This document shows positions 43,178 through 57,884 of a stretch of DNA of 64,000 nucleotides, piece after piece (positions within the stretch are counted from its first letter, which is position 1; each line of letters begins with the position of its first letter). The translations under genes were made by a program, and so were the position numbers. The notes beneath the pieces are model-generated. The model saw nothing but the letters and a program-made list of their open reading frames with translations. It had not been told where the DNA came from and did not search any database. Origin of the DNA: Baylisascaris procyonis (lineage: Eukaryota; Nematoda; Chromadorea; Rhabditida; Ascarididae); NCBI GenBank assembly GCA_037389465.1, contig JAZARR010000200.1:572001-636000 (forward strand). The letters are read 5' to 3'.

Positions 43178-45631
43178 GTAGGTCTTTTTGCAAATTTGGG
43201 GAGGGTGGGTGGCGTGGAGGAAATTTGCCGTTATTGAGGGATATGGGAGAGGCGGGGATGAAGTAAAAAAATTTTGAGGTTATTTTTTTGCGAAGAATAA
43301 GAATGGGTAATAATAAGTGGTATCATCAAGAAATTGTTCTAGTTAGTGGTCAGAATTTGTTATAACGAATTCTTGTTTTATTTCGATTTTGGCATCAGGC
43401 GTTTCACTAATTCATCCCACTCATCCCGTTTGGTGAATTTTGACAAATTTTTCGGTAACCGTTATGGTTAAGTTTTTCCTTCCTCGATTGGCTTTGATAC
43501 CGTTCAATCAAGTCACAGTTTCCTTTGAACTTTAATATAGATGGGACTTGAATAGTGAAAGGGTTATGGTGACCGTTGAACAGGAATTGTACCTATATCT
43601 CTCAGTTCGGTCTAATGTTAGTGCATGCCAATTTTTATCAGCTAATCAATTTTATCAATAATATGTCCAAATAAGACATTTTCATATGAATTGAGCTTTA
43701 TTCGGATCGATTTCCTTGATTTAATGGCTAAGGTATTAAGGTGATGTATCAGCTGAGAGAAGTCTTGCGACATCGGAACGGCAGGTGCGAGTCGAACTGG
43801 CTTCGATGGTTCCGATGAAAAGAATCGCCATCCTGCACCATCCAAAAGTTGGTTTTTATAAGAGATTGTTTGCAGCATTCAGAATATATTCGTTACAACT
43901 AATATTGAGGGTCCAAGAAATTGTCGGTGATTGGTTTTTTGAAGGGTTGAATTCGATGAGAAAGTGATCTGACGAGTTGCGCTCCTATTTTTTCTCCTCT
44001 ATTTCATTACTTTTTTAATAAATATAACAAAAGGGGCTCTTTTTCCCAAATAGCATATACTATCTTTGTTTGTTTATTTTAATTATTTATCTATTTATTT
44101 TAGCGTTCGGGAATGGTTTTTTTCGGGGGGGGGGGAACGTGTGATGGAAGGAATTTTTATCACTTTCCGTCCGAATTTTTTAAAAGTTAGATATCCTCCG
44201 TCAATCCCTGTTCCCCTCGCCTTTGCATCGTCAGAATTCTCAGGGGAATATTTGTCAAAAATCCCTTCCCACTGACCTCTTTTTTCATTTATGAACCTTT
44301 CTGAGGGAAAATATAATTACGAAGAATCTTGCATCTTTTTCTTTAAGAGTTTTCGCTTAGGTCAATGGTTTTCTGAGTGTTTTTTTTTTTTCTGCTAACA
44401 GGACCACTTTGCGCAAGGGAATATTGTTTCTACGCGCTCTTTTAAATCCCTCCTCCTCTCTCCCCTCACATGTGAAGGCCGAGTCATCCACAGTACGTTT
44501 TTTAATGGCCGTCGTTCTGACTTTTTTCATTTATGGGCTGAAGTGATAGCAGCAAAATACTGAGTATTCATTTAAAGTTGTCAAAAACATTCGTCACTTT
44601 TTTGCATTTTTCAATTTCCTCGTCGTTCGTTGATCCGTTGATACTGTTGTCGAGTCATCGTTAGAAAGCTATCAAATCTTTTTTTGTTCAAAAAATTCGT
44701 CACGGAACGTTTGATGGCTAAATAAACAAGAGAGAAATGGAGGAAAGTAGGAGATTTTTCAATTTTTCTCTTGTTCCATCTCTTCTACCTCCAATTCCTG
44801 AACCGCCTTAAGTCTGGGATTTTTTAAGAGAAGAGTATGACCTTGATTATGTTCCTTTACATTTCAATTAGCTCATTATTCAAAGGAGTGTCACGGGCAA
44901 AGGAAGTTATTTTGCTAGTCTTTTTTCATTTGATGTTTACGAGAGCATGGTTCCGCAAACGAGTTGCTGTTTTGATTGATACTGTTTTTGAAGCATTTTT
45001 TGAAGGAAGGGGGGAGGATGGTGCTATAAGAAGTTATTTCTCCGCTTCCTTTTCCCTCTTATCCCTTTTTAGAAAGGATGTGTCATGAGAAACATTCTTT
45101 TCTTCTTTCGTTAGATGTTCTGATATCGAGCTAAACCAGTGCTATAAAATTTGAAGGTAACTGTGGGATTGAATCGGCCGACTGAAATTGGAAATTGAAA
45201 AGCTTTCAAATGCGTAAGGGAAGGTTTATGCTACGTGAGTTTTAATTCGTATAGGATCACATTGAGTTGCTTAGTTTCATTGCTGCTCGTCTTGAATGAA
45301 ATCATTGCAAAGCATATTTTATACAAAATGCAGCAAGAATATTTACGCCGTAGGGTTCAGTTTGAAAAAAAAAATTCTTTTTAAAATATTTTAAAGGATT
45401 TTTTTCGTTCATAAAAACTTGAGTAACGTTAATGAAAAGGGAACAAATAAAATATAATTCATGAAAAAAAACTTCAATAATTATTCGTTTTTCAAGAAGT
45501 AAGGAGAAAGGAAGAGTATTCGTATATAAAAATCCACTCACGAAGTATTGAAAATCAGTGGATTTGGAATAGTGATTGGATAGATGCGATGAATTTTCGC
45601 CAGTCTTCGTAAGGGTGATGTTTATTTTCAG

Positions 45632-45725
45632 AAGAGAAATGCGAGACATGCGACCAAGATGTGATGGGAAGCCATTGCGATGCATTCCAGACGAGGCGCT
45701 ATGTGTGCTAATTGCGGCTAACTAA
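45632..45725 (+). pseudogene. LDLa-like exon fragment, second copy
   Basis: Same sequence and lesions as 15137-15230. Confidence 0.4.
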
Positions 45726-47270
45726 TACGGATTGCGCAAGGAGAGTCCGCAGTAATGAACAGTTAGTTTTTTCTCTTTTTTTTGGAGTAGATTGTACAAG
45801 TAGAGTTATTAATAAAGATTCAGCGAGCAACTTGGAATACATCCTTCTTCCAAGAGCTGTAATTGTTCTCTTGTGTTGGGTATTATCCTTCGGTACGGTG
45901 TAGGAAACAGCACTGCGATCTTGCAAGGCAAGGAAAGATAAATGTTAGGACGTCAGTCTAAAGGAACTTTTTCTGTCACTTGCCTACAATGTATGGAGTT
46001 CATAGTTCATTATGCTAGCAAAAATGGTGGATTTATTAACTGTTTCCCTTGTAAAAGGATGGAATTGAAAGAATTTTACTCTGAAGCAGTTTGGGAAATC
46101 CTTCCTTATTAAAGGGGAAATAAGGGAGTTGTACGTATATGATTGTTTGCATGTGTAGAACGCAAGCTTTTAGATGCTATAGCAAGTTGTGGGAATCAAT
46201 TTTAAGGGAGAAATCAGACATAAAAATTTAAGCATATAGGCGCATCCCTAATTTCAGAAATTGCGTAAAGATTTATGAGAGGTCCCATCATTGCGGTTGT
46301 AAAAATGCGAGCAGAATGGGTAGAGTGAGTTGATCTTGCCTACTGAACTCAGCTCATCGGAGTGAGGCTCTATTGGAGGTGCTACATTTGCGGTTAACAG
46401 GTGAGGAGTGTTTTAGTGTTATGAGAGTTGTGATCGCACGGGGAATTGCACGTTACCAATGGAATCCTGACTGATAGTTTTCTAAGTTGCATTGCGAAGC
46501 CTTTTACTCTTTTTGTCAGCCAATGCAGTAGACGCTCATCTTTCACAACAGTTTTAGGTAAGGTGTGGGCTGATGCAAAATTGCAAAGGTAGAGGTTTTT
46601 TTATACCCGAGGCGGTGGGAAATATTTGCGGATAAACTTAGCACTCAGAGTATAGCGTGACTCTTTAATTGATTGAATATAAGTCATGTGAGCAGGTGCT
46701 GTCAGCCCGCATGAGTTTGTGATAGTGATGTGAAGTGAATTGTTTTTAAATTATTGTAATTTTCCACGTGGGTTTCATCTCGAGGGACGAGTTTGTATCG
46801 GTGAGTGAGTGGATAATCTTAACGTATAATGCGATAAACAATCACAAGAGTTGTTTACGATTGGGGTCTTATTAAAAAATAGTTTCGGTATAAGTTTCAG
46901 GTTAAAAAAATATGAAAAATAAATATTAAAAATAGTTTTTTCAAATATGATTGTTGAGAACTTTTGGTACAAATTTTTCTCATTCGCAGTGAAAACGTTT
47001 TGAGTTCAATGAGAAGGTAAATCATAGAGTGGAAAGGTTTATAATGGTTGTAACGAATTATTGGAATGAAGATTTTGATACTGAAAAAAGGTGGTGATTT
47101 TGGATCGTTAAGTGTGCAATAGTTGGTACTAAGAGAACGGTTTATTTCGTTTATTTATCTATTTATTTATTTATTTATTTATTTTTTATATTTAATTATT
47201 TCTTTTTGCGTTTCTAAGAGAAATTGATAGATTATGCAGATTTTAGCGAGTTTATTAAAGAATATTATAG

Positions 47271-47370
47271 ATATTGGTGAGTGCGCAACGATGGGCACAT
47301 GCGCACAGAAGTGTGCACCTGGTGGGTACATCTGGGAGTGCTATGCCGGATATCGACTTACTGTGGAAGG
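47271..47370 (+). pseudogene. cbEGF exon, second copy
   Basis: Identical to 16777-16876, including the Trp replacement, so the lesion predates the tandem duplication. Confidence 0.65.
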
Positions 47371-49946
47371 GTAAGTTCTTACTAAAGTTAGGGAAGGTGG
47401 TAGAAATAGGCTTCTGCTTTCCTGAAAAGACGAACGGAGGGTGGGGGGGGGGGTTAGTCGTACTTCACTCAAAATTAGCGGTTACATATTAAGAGTAAAC
47501 TTTGGTGATTATATGCATTGTAACGTTGTCGAACGTTACTGTTATTACTTTATTGTTTTTGTGATCCTCGCTAGCTAGGGTCTGACTGAACTGTGTTTAA
47601 CAAAGAGGTCTTATCTGATGTATTAATAGGAATGATGTCTGTGAGTGCGAAATATCCTCTTTCATCTTACTGAATTTATTTGTATCTTTTCGCTAGTAAG
47701 AAGTAAACTTTATGGGGGTTAATTGCGACTTATTGAAAAAAGTAAACTTTGAATTGCTAATCGGCTACAAAATTCATATTGGATATTTTATTGTTTTGTT
47801 TTGTAGGTAATCGAGTGATGGGTCGAAGATCTTATCAGGAAGAAATATGAGCGCTCATCACTGATTGCACTATTCATTCTGTCTCTTTCTAGCTCCTCTT
47901 CCTATATGCTGGGCTTTCATTGCTCAGACTATGCAAATGAGACGTTAAGCTATTGTTGGCGTGGTCGATCTTAGTGTGCCTCTCGTTTGTTGAGGGTTTT
48001 GCAGCTTTACTTTTGACTATTCGCCGGGTTCATCTCTTACTTGTATTGTTAAGTACTGTTTATCGTATATTGTGTACTAACTCACTTATGGCGATCAATA
48101 AAAACTATAATTTTGAAGTGCCATGATGATGCAGTATTATGAATTCGCATTCCAAGTTTAATTTGATGATATGAATGGCATCCTGAAGAAATGCTTCAGC
48201 ACATATCGGGCATTCATATCATCCATTTCATTAAACTAACATCTCACACTCTTCCACAACAAGTCTTCTTTTCATTTCGAATCGATCGATATTAGCATTA
48301 TTTGAGTGTTAAGATGCGAATATTCGTTTTTGACCACGTTGTTCAAGGAAATGTTCGTGTAGTTTTGCTTGAATTGTTTGTGGTTTTAAAGAAGTGTGAT
48401 TGCAAAGCGCTTTGCGGGTGGTTTTGTGTCTGCTTGTACGTGCGTTTGCTTGTCTGCCGGGAACTTTCAACTCGAGAATCAATGAACGCAGTTATGAAAT
48501 GGAAATTGTTGATATAATGGTGAGTTTACTATGAAACTTTTTTGCAGATCAATTTTGTACTTAGGTGTAATCATCATTTTAGACGCTAAAAATTGCTTTT
48601 ACACATTTTTAAGGGTGGGAAGATTGCTTTTATTGCTTTTACATATTGCCTTTATAGACACACACATTCATGAGAACCTCTATATTTTGCGTTGTCAGCG
48701 CTATTGAGACATCCTCGAATGTTTTCCTCGGTGTATTTTTTTGCGTTATGGACATTTGTCTGTTTGTCCATCTATGGATTTCAGATGCGAGACCAGCTAG
48801 TCCTTCCAGGTAAAATTTGCATACCGTATTTCGGGGCTAATTTTGATCCCTGATTGAAAAATCAGCCCACTATTCCTTGAGTGCGCCATTTTAGCACTCT
48901 TTCGGTTATTTCATAGTTGGAGTTCGCGAATTCAAATTATTCTATGGTCCACTTTTTTTTCGTAAGCTGTTCACTAAATCTAAGCATACTTGGGAGGCCA
49001 ATCATGGAAAGGATTTTTTCGCTGTCCTGAGCGTTTAGGGTTGTCGGTTTTTGTCCTTGTTGCGGAATCAGCCCTAGGAATGCTCAGGCCGACGCCTCAT
49101 TCTATTATGGAACATTCGGAGCGTGATGATACCGAAATCATCGGGGATCGATTCAGGAAAGGGATTCATTTTGACTTCATTTTTGACTTCTCAGTGATGT
49201 TCATGTCGTTTCCAATGTTTCGAGAATGAATTATTGAAGGTGGTTTTTTCTAAAAACTATGAATTTTTTCATGCTGACATACCCGGTATATGTGATAACG
49301 TCCTCATATGTGCTTCGGATTTTTACTTTCGCGAGAGACACTCTGTGCGAAGTTTTCCGGATTGTTTTCCACCTTTATTATTATTTTGGCTTGTTACAAA
49401 GGATATCGCATTGAATCCGATGGGGGCTGTTGTGTCTGCATCGCTTGAATGCCTACACCCTATTAGTTGGTACGCAGCTTTTGGTGTTTCGTGCTGCATG
49501 ACAATGGTTTTGCTGCCGGCCTTATCACTGTAAGGTGAGCTTGTTTTTACCCATTTCGCTGATGAAATTTGTGTATGTATGTTTATCTAGAAGTATTTAT
49601 CTTACTTACTACTTTATATTCATATGTTTATCTTATTTATGTCACTTTTGGTATGTATTTCATTTCTATCATGATTTTTGGTATATTTCAGATTCATATT
49701 TCTTCGCTGTTAAAAATTTAAAGAGGGGGGCGGGGGGGGGGAGGTAGCGTTTTTTAAGTCTTCGTGCCGTATTACTTTAAATGTTGGTTGTTTTCGCAAC
49801 GAAAATTGCAATATGGTATCCTTCGCAAGCCATGCGACCAACCCTTAAAAGGTTGAAATCGAGCCAAGCCCTTGTACCCTCAAAAAATGTGAAGTGTGTA
49901 TAAGGCAATAGTTTTTTCTTTAATTTTGCGGATCTAGCATAATCGT

Positions 49947-51482
49947 TTGGAAAGTAGAGATTGCTGTGGTTTCGACGAATGCTTTTAGTTGTTGGCTTTT
50001 GGAGTTGGCTAAATTTGGTCTTCTTTTGGATAGGGGTCAGTTGTATAATTTTATTATTACTGCTAATGCTATTTTAATGAATTTTTAATGATTAAGCCTT
50101 CTGTGGTCGATAGTTTTGGTAATTGAATGTTACTTTTGATGTTGGTGGCTGCTGATATGAGGTTTCAACGTTTGAATTATTTGAGTTTTTACTTGTTGCC
50201 TACTGCTATGTTTTTGATTTTTGATGCTTTTTTTGTGGATATAGGTTATCGTACTAATTGGATTGTTCACCCTTCTTTGAGTACTATGCGATATCCTTGT
50301 AATAGGGTGGATATTGCTATTTTCAGTTTACATTATGCTGCTAATAGGTCTGTCTGTTAATTTTATGACCAGCACTAAGAATTAGCGTAGAAGTTCTCTC
50401 TTTGGAGTATATGAGTTTGCTTGTTTGAACTGTATTTTTGACTGCTTTTGTTGGTTTTTTCTTCACCTGTTTTGACGGGGCTATTACTACGTTGTTGACT
50501 GATCGTAATCTTAATGCTTCTTTTTTTGATCCCAGCACTGATGGTAATCCTCCGATCTGTCAGCATTTGTTTTGATTTTTTGGTCATCTTGAGGTTTATA
50601 GTTTGATTTTGCCTGCATTCGGTATTATTAGTCGGAGTAGGATGTATTTAACTGGTAAGAAAGAGGATTTTGGTTCTTTGGGTATAGCTTATGCTATTTT
50701 GAGTATCGGTTTTTTCATTCGAGTTTTGATTGGTAGCGTTGTTTGAGCGCACCGTACTTTGGATATGGATTTGGATTCCCGGGCTTATTTAACTGCGGCC
50801 ACTGTGGTTATCGCGGTTCCTATAGGTTTTTAGTTGGTTGGCTACGTTGTTGATGTAAAAGTGGTGTTTCAACGTTTGGTTTTGTGAGTTATGGGGTTTG
50901 TTTTTTGTTTGCTACTGGTGGGTTGACTTTAGTTATACTTTTTAATTCTAGTTTGGATATTTTGGATGATAATTATTATGTGGTCAGACATTTTCATTAT
51001 GTTGTTAATTTGGGGGCTGTTTTTGGTATTTTTACGGATGTGACTTTGTGGTGTTTTTGTCTATGATAAGATGATAATGAGGCGGGTTTTTGTTCTTACA
51101 TTTGTTGATTTTAATTTAACTTTTTTCTTTTGCATTTCGCTGGTATTATTGGTTACCATCGCAAATATTTGGATTATCCTGACATTTATTCCGTTTGAAA
51201 TATTATGACTTATGGGTCTATGATTGGTATTTTTTCTTTCTTTTTATCTAATTATATTTGGAGCTTTTTTTATAGGTCATCATTTTTTTGTTTGATTATA
51301 ACGTGTGGAATAGAAGACCTGAATATAATCTCTTAGGGAGTATGTTTTTGGTCATAGATATTAGGCTGAGATTTCTTGTAGGTTTATAATTTTTAAGTTT
51401 TAGGGTCTCTATTATATTTTTAATATACTTAATTGTAGACTAAGGGGATAGTGGCCTTATGTTGAATAAGATAGGATAAGTT
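49947..51482 (+). pseudogene. cox1: nuclear mitochondrial insertion 1, second copy (cox1)
   Basis: Same insertion and same lesions as 19450-20985, so the mitochondrial insertion is older than the 30-kb duplication. Confidence 0.85.
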
Positions 51483-53167
51483 TAGTCTGTAAGGTTCAAC
51501 GAGTTGCGTTCCAATACTATAGTATGCCAATATCATAACTTTGCAAAAATTGTTAGTCCATCGCAGTTTTATGCGAACATCTTGCAGCATAATATTAAAA
51601 GCTATGTAAAACTAAATGTTTTTCAACATTCTACCTCCCGTGCTCGACACTGGGGCTTCCTCTTCGAATTTCGTTTGCCCATATGGGAGGTTTTCCCAGC
51701 CCTGTTCAAGGGCGAAAGGCTTTTTTCCAGCGAGGAATATGGTCCATTTCTTCGCATAGCGAAGAAACTCCCTTTTGAGGTCCTCTACGCATGCGATCCT
51801 TCTGCGCAAGAATTGATCGCGAGTGACGGCGATCAATATAATCTCACGAGATGATTACGTGCACGCGTCCGCTGTTATCAGTGATATACAGTTAAGAGTT
51901 GATGCGGACTATTGGAGCTGAAGCTCGTTGTGCAGTTCCATACGATGTTAAGCTCTGTTTAAATGTAATGCTGTGTACACGTAAATGCCCCTCATTACTT
52001 ACAGCTAAATTCGCCACCAATTTTCGATAATTTTAAGGAAGAAATGTCATTTCCCAAAAATTTTATGAGAAAGGTTTGTTGAGGGGGGAGGGGGTATCTC
52101 CATGTTGATTAGCTTGAACGGGCGCGGTTGGTGCGAAGGAGAGGCCGGTAGCCCAAGGGGAACGGTCTCTACATGAGTATCACTGAGCAAGAACGCTTGC
52201 CGTCGTGAGTGATCGCAGTATTATTGATCTTGACTAAGTGATCGCAGTATTACTGATCTTGACTATGATGTATAACGTTATATGGGCGCCAACATGGCAA
52301 TAGGCACGCATATATAAGCGCTGCCTTCTGCAGCAGTGCTCAGTGTTATTCGTGTTGAGGCGGGGTTCGGTGGAACAGAGACGTGATGAGCGGAATGGTG
52401 GCTTCGCTGTGAATTTATAGTACGATATTCCAGTCGTTTATAGTACGACATTTGAGTCGTTTATAATACGATATTTCAGTCGACTGTTGAAGCAGTTATT
52501 AACAACGATCGACAAAAGCGATCAAGCGAGGTAGCAACAAGCTGCTAGCTGTTGCAAGCTGTTAAGGTTTGTTAAAGTTTTTTCAAAAGTGATCGGTTAC
52601 TATTTTGCTTTCTTTATTTTGAGACCATTTTTTGTGAAATTTGGCTTGAAGGCTTTCCCTGATTAAACATTAATTGACATTTCCTTTTTATTAAAACTTC
52701 TGATTGCATTAAGTGTTCTCTCGTTTTCATATGGGATTCTTTCCTTTAATGATGTTGAGTCAATTATTTAATAGAGTGTTGATGAATAGTTTATTTCTAA
52801 AAGAATAATAGTGCATCCTAAAAGCATTCTTGAGGACCTACTACGTTCAGAATTGACTGTTTGAGTGTTGCGACCGGGCTATTCCTTCGTAAGATTCATT
52901 TCAGTCTCTATCTCTATCTTACCTTCTCTTTCCTCACCATTTCTTTGTTCGACAAAGAACTAGTACCTGGATGAAAACTGTGAGAACTACTGGAATGGCG
53001 ACTAAGCGTAGTTCTTTGCATTGGTTGTTACCTTGAGGTCCGTATGGGTTGCTTATTAGCCTCAGTCTTTACTATAATTTAGTTTTGAAATGTGATTAAT
53101 GGAGCCGATGCAGCTAATAATCTGATATTGGGTTTAATATGTGAACGATTTGATACTTTTTTTGCAG

Positions 53168-53295
53168 AAAAAAGTTCTTCACAACCGGTGTCACGAGCAG
53201 TGTTTTATGCGATACGTGCAACCGAGGATGAGCTCAAAAATGAAAAGAGGGTCATTTTTCGTTTTCGGATGGAACACGAAAAGAATCATCGATCG
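53168..53295 (+). pseudogene. isolated exon-like block, second copy
   Basis: Identical to 22671-22798. Confidence 0.4.
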
Positions 53296-53672
53296 GTGAG
53301 TTATTGATGCAAAACAAATTTTCGGAATCTGATCGTTGGATTGAAATATCTAAGCGATTGTTTTAGGTTGAAAAATCCGAGTTGGAATTGGTACATTTTT
53401 TTGTGTTACGTTTTACATTGTGTAAAGTTGCATGACTTCACACCATTACGACATCGCATTTTGGGTTAGCTAAAGTTCTTTCGTCTCATATAAGGGCGTC
53501 CTCATAAAATGGAATTCCTGATCTAGCTGTTAAGGGAAGATTTTACAAACCTTGAGTCGCTGTGAAAATATTGTGCAGGGCAAAGTTTTTTATGAAGCGT
53601 CGTCAGCATTTCAACAGAACTATCCCTTCGAGTGGCTTATATTTTGTACTGAAGGTAATATAGTATTTGCAG

Positions 53673-53809
53673 AAATGCTGAAGTTGGAAGCTGTCTTCGT
53701 TTAGCGGAGAGCGGATGTGTGCGCCCCTTTATTTGCGAGATTTTCGAGTGGAATCGTTTGTGGCTATCTAGATGGCGAGGCGCTAACATTGACGCATGCC
53801 CGTGACCAT
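53673..53809 (+). pseudogene. EGF-like exon fragment, second copy
   Basis: Same as 23176-23312, same frame break. Confidence 0.4.
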
Positions 53810-56276
53810 GTAAGCTTTTCCAGAATTTTTGTTTACCATATTTTCCTTCATATGAAATCTGTAAAATGTGCTCATAGTGGACGGGAGGGAGTAGTTAAAC
53901 CGCCTTCCTCAGCGTCAGCACCTCTTCGAACAGGATAGTAATTGCCTATAGAATGGCCAGCAAATTGTCTAGGCAAATCTTGTCATGTGAGAATGAATTT
54001 TCTCTGTGAATTTCACTGTCAATGTGATTGCAACATTCAGGTGTAGAACGCGGAATTATTTGCAACCGGCTGAATGCATCACTTGAATTTGACTTTTCAA
54101 ATCATTTACGAATTTCTAGTAAATAATTGGACTTATTAAATTCTTTTATGACTGTTACGAATAAGTCGAACCGTATGTGATAGTGTCATATGAGGAAAAC
54201 TGGAATTGCTAATTGCTGATTGCTTAAGTCTGAAGGAAGAAAAGATTCTTCTTAAATGACGCTTTTTTATGAATCTTAGCGGAGGTGTTCTTATTCTGCC
54301 GATGATTCAGTATGCCCGTCATGGATAATTATTGGTCCCTTGAAAGGGGATGGTGTCTTCCATTTCTCGGGTTGGAGCCCTCCGCCATGAAGAAAACGTT
54401 TTAGCAACGCTCATTATCTCTCTACATTTCCATTACTTCCGGCAACAGACAAAAGCTTTCTGCCGTGCCGTCTTCATTGGCTAAAATGTCATATCTTATT
54501 CTATTGCTACTTAGAATGTAAGGTGCAGACAAAGCACTTTAATGAAACCATCTTTTCCAAGAAGCAGCTTCAAATTAGTTTCATCCAGTTCCAAGGAATT
54601 GGTGAGTGGTCGGGGTGGAGGTGGGTGGAGAAAAAACATTTTCCGCGGTGATGCTGAGGGGTGAGGAAGGAGCCTTCCTGGGAACGGGCTGTCTTCGCTT
54701 TCCTTCAGTTGTCTTGTAATCGCGTTTAATGACCCTCTGCAGTAATTCTTTTTATATCCCGAAGTGTGTGGGAAGATCTACGAAATCGGCAGCTTAGGTG
54801 GTCAATAGACTATGTGGCCGTTCATATAAATAGCCGGTTCGTAGCTGCTATACTACCTCGTCCCGTTGATAAAGGAAACCGTATTAGGATCATTGCTTAT
54901 CTGTATATGTGCATCCATCTTACGTTTTAGATTTTATGTAAAAAGATTCAGCAGTCAGCTGCTGAAACGATCGGAACGGTGAATGAACGCGGAGACGTGT
55001 TTGTCTTTCATCCTCTTTTTTTTTTTTTTTTTTTTTTGTTCTTACGAAATCGGTTGAGTTGCAGGTTGAGCGGTTGTGTGAAGATTATATATGTAGCGAA
55101 ATCATCTTGTTCCTTTTCTTTTGGCTGCAGACCCAGTTTTCGACAACTGTTTAGCTTTTCACAGTTCCTTTTTTTGTTTATGGCTTTCTTCCATCTTCGA
55201 CCACAACGATTTCTTGCTTTTTTCGACATGGGTGAGGCGGTGGACATAAATAAACTTCGACTGGTACTCACTCAGTAGCTAATCTAAGCACTGTCGAGGG
55301 GCTGGATAACTCGAAAATACCCGCTGTGATTGGTATTGTGAGTTACAAGTTTATATCGCGTTGTCTTGTGCCATGCACCTTTCATGAAAGAGGGGAAATT
55401 GCATGTTTGTCTGTGAGCAAACTTCGCTGTTGTGCTACCGGTATCAATTCTGAATTATATGCGAGCATTGGGAGCTTAGAAGTGCATTGCCTTAGCGCCG
55501 TATTCGTTGGATGGTTTGGCTGAGACATGATATTTTAGTTTTCAAAATCTCGGCTTCATTTCCAGGGATGGTTAGCCAACTGAGGTGCCACTGAAAAGCT
55601 CTTCTGATCGTATTTTCTGAGAGAATTAACGAAATGATTAGTGCAATTCGATTATGGAAGACTGCCAGTCAAAGGAAGGGTTTGTGTAGCAATATGAAAA
55701 TTCATTCAAAGAAAGAACCGAGACTCTGTCAGCGGCTTGGATTTTGCAGTAAATCAGGATGGAATTTTTTCAGTAACCTATTAAAGGATGCAGGTTGGAG
55801 TTATGTGTGCTTTAATTAGATTTTCATGTTATGTTGAGGCCTGATCTGCAAAAGAAGAAATGCTTTAGGGTCTTGTATGTCCATTCAACGTGGGAGTAGT
55901 TTTTCATCGTTTCTCTCGTTGGGTGATTTGCAATCCATATATCCGGCCCTTGCTTTCTGATTTCCTAAAAAAATTTTTTTTTGGATTATATTTACAATTA
56001 ACCACTTAACAGGTTGCCAAAGAAAGATCATTTTTAAATGCGGTTACGCCTTTTTATTTTGTGAGTGGGGTTTTATCTGTATTTTATTATCCTTTTTTTA
56101 AGGAGTGATGGATACTATTGCTGTTAATAATTTTTATTATAATGTTTATTGTTTGATATTTGTTTGAGTTATTTTTGTTTTAATTTTTTAAAATGAATTT
56201 TGAGAGGTGTTTTTTGAGTTTTTCGGTTTCTCTGAGTAAGGTTCAGTGATTATTCTTGTTTTATTTGATCTTTTTT

Positions 56277-56481
56277 AGGTGGTAACGTTTAATATTTATT
56301 TTAATTTCGTTGGAGTTCATTGCTACAAGGTTATTTATTTTGTTTTCTAGTAATTTAAGTGAGATGTTTTTTTTTTCATTTTATGTTTTTATTTTATGTG
56401 TTTTAGTGTTATTTCTAGCGTTTTAGGTGTAGTATTTATAGTTGGTAATGTTGAGTTTATGGATGAGATTTGTGTTTGTTT
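56277..56481 (+). pseudogene. nad4L: nuclear mitochondrial insertion 2, second copy: nad4L
   Basis: Equivalent of 25781-25985. Confidence 0.7.
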
Positions 56482-56485
56482 TAAC

Positions 56486-57211
56486 CAGGTTTAAGTTAAG
56501 TTTAGGCTATTGGTCTCTTCAAAAACAAAAATTTTGTTCTATAGAGATGTCAGTATAATTTTTTGTATATTTGTCTTTCGAAGAGGTCTTTTATCCTGTT
56601 TAAGGTCTATTTATAAGTTATACTTATAAGGGTATAAAACTTGACTATAGTTTTAGGTAGTGTTGTAATGATGTGTTATCTGCCTTGGATTCATTAAGGA
56701 GGCTATAAGTTTTTCCGTTGGCATTTTGTCGTTTGTATAAATTTTGTTCCAGAATAATCGACTAGACTTTATAAACTTGAACACTAATTGGCGTTGGTTT
56801 AGGGTTTTATTTTTTATCTTGTTTTTTAGGATGAAATCGGAAATTTTTATTAATAATGCCTTAACCTTTAAGATTTGGTGAATAAGTCAGATTAATACCT
56901 GATTAAACAATAATTAAAAGAGCAGGAGTAAAGTTGTGTTTAAACTGTAAGAGTATTGGCAGGTTTTTAAATTATCTTTTGAGATTGAGTAGTAATTGAG
57001 AGCCCTCATCGATAGCTTCTACTATAGGCACATGTATGATCGTTTATTTTATTCTTAAGAATTGTAATTTTAGATGAGTCGTTTTCTGTTAAAATAAAAA
57101 TAGGTAGTTGGTGTACGTAAAAGATTTTAATTTGACCTGCAATATATTATTTTATGAATATTCTTTAAGTAGGGAATTGTAGATATTTTTATATCTAAAA
57201 TTTCTTTTCTT
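56486..57211 (+). pseudogene. rrnS: nuclear mitochondrial insertion 2, second copy: 12S rRNA
   Basis: Equivalent of 25990-26715. Confidence 0.85.
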
Positions 57212-57551
57212 GGGGCTGAAGTTTATTTAAAAACGTTACAAATCATCCATCACTTATCTCTAGAGGAGTAAGCTCCCTCCTCCGGTTCTGTCTTGTAGAT
57301 ATAGTTCGCTAAGTTGATACGAAACAGCAAAAGAGGTGATTTTTGTTCACCAGACAGAACTTATTCTTAACTCATTGAGAATGAAAGGATTTTATTGGAC
57401 ACTGGTGCCTGCCAGTAGTTTACGGGAGGCCCATCTCCTCTACCCCCCCCCCTATCTCCATCTCACCCCAACGCCTTCCTTCTCCCTTTCTTCGTTGCCT
57501 ACTGGCAGGCATTATTCCTTAAAATTACAAGCTGTATGCTGTGGTTTGCAG

Positions 57552-57712
57552 GACGTAAATGACAACGCGACAAGATGTCCGCAGATGCGCACCTTCTCGA
57601 TTATGGAAGAAGAGCCTCCGTACAGCATTGTCGGAGTGCCGAATTCGATCGACAGAGACGCCGACCTCAACGGAATTGAACGGATGCAATGGTGATTTCA
57701 GACTTTGGCGTG
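57552..57712 (+). pseudogene. cadherin-repeat exon, second copy
   Basis: Identical to 27053-27213 with the same stop. The lesion predates the duplication. Confidence 0.8.
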
Positions 57713-57834
57713 GTAAGCGTTACCTAATGTTTAATTGCTCCACCTATTGAACACGAAAGTCAAAGATAGAGGGAGTCAAATGTTGTGACGTATCTAAATT
57801 CAAGATGGTCATTGATTACATAATCTTTTTATCA

Positions 57835-57884
<50 letters not shown>

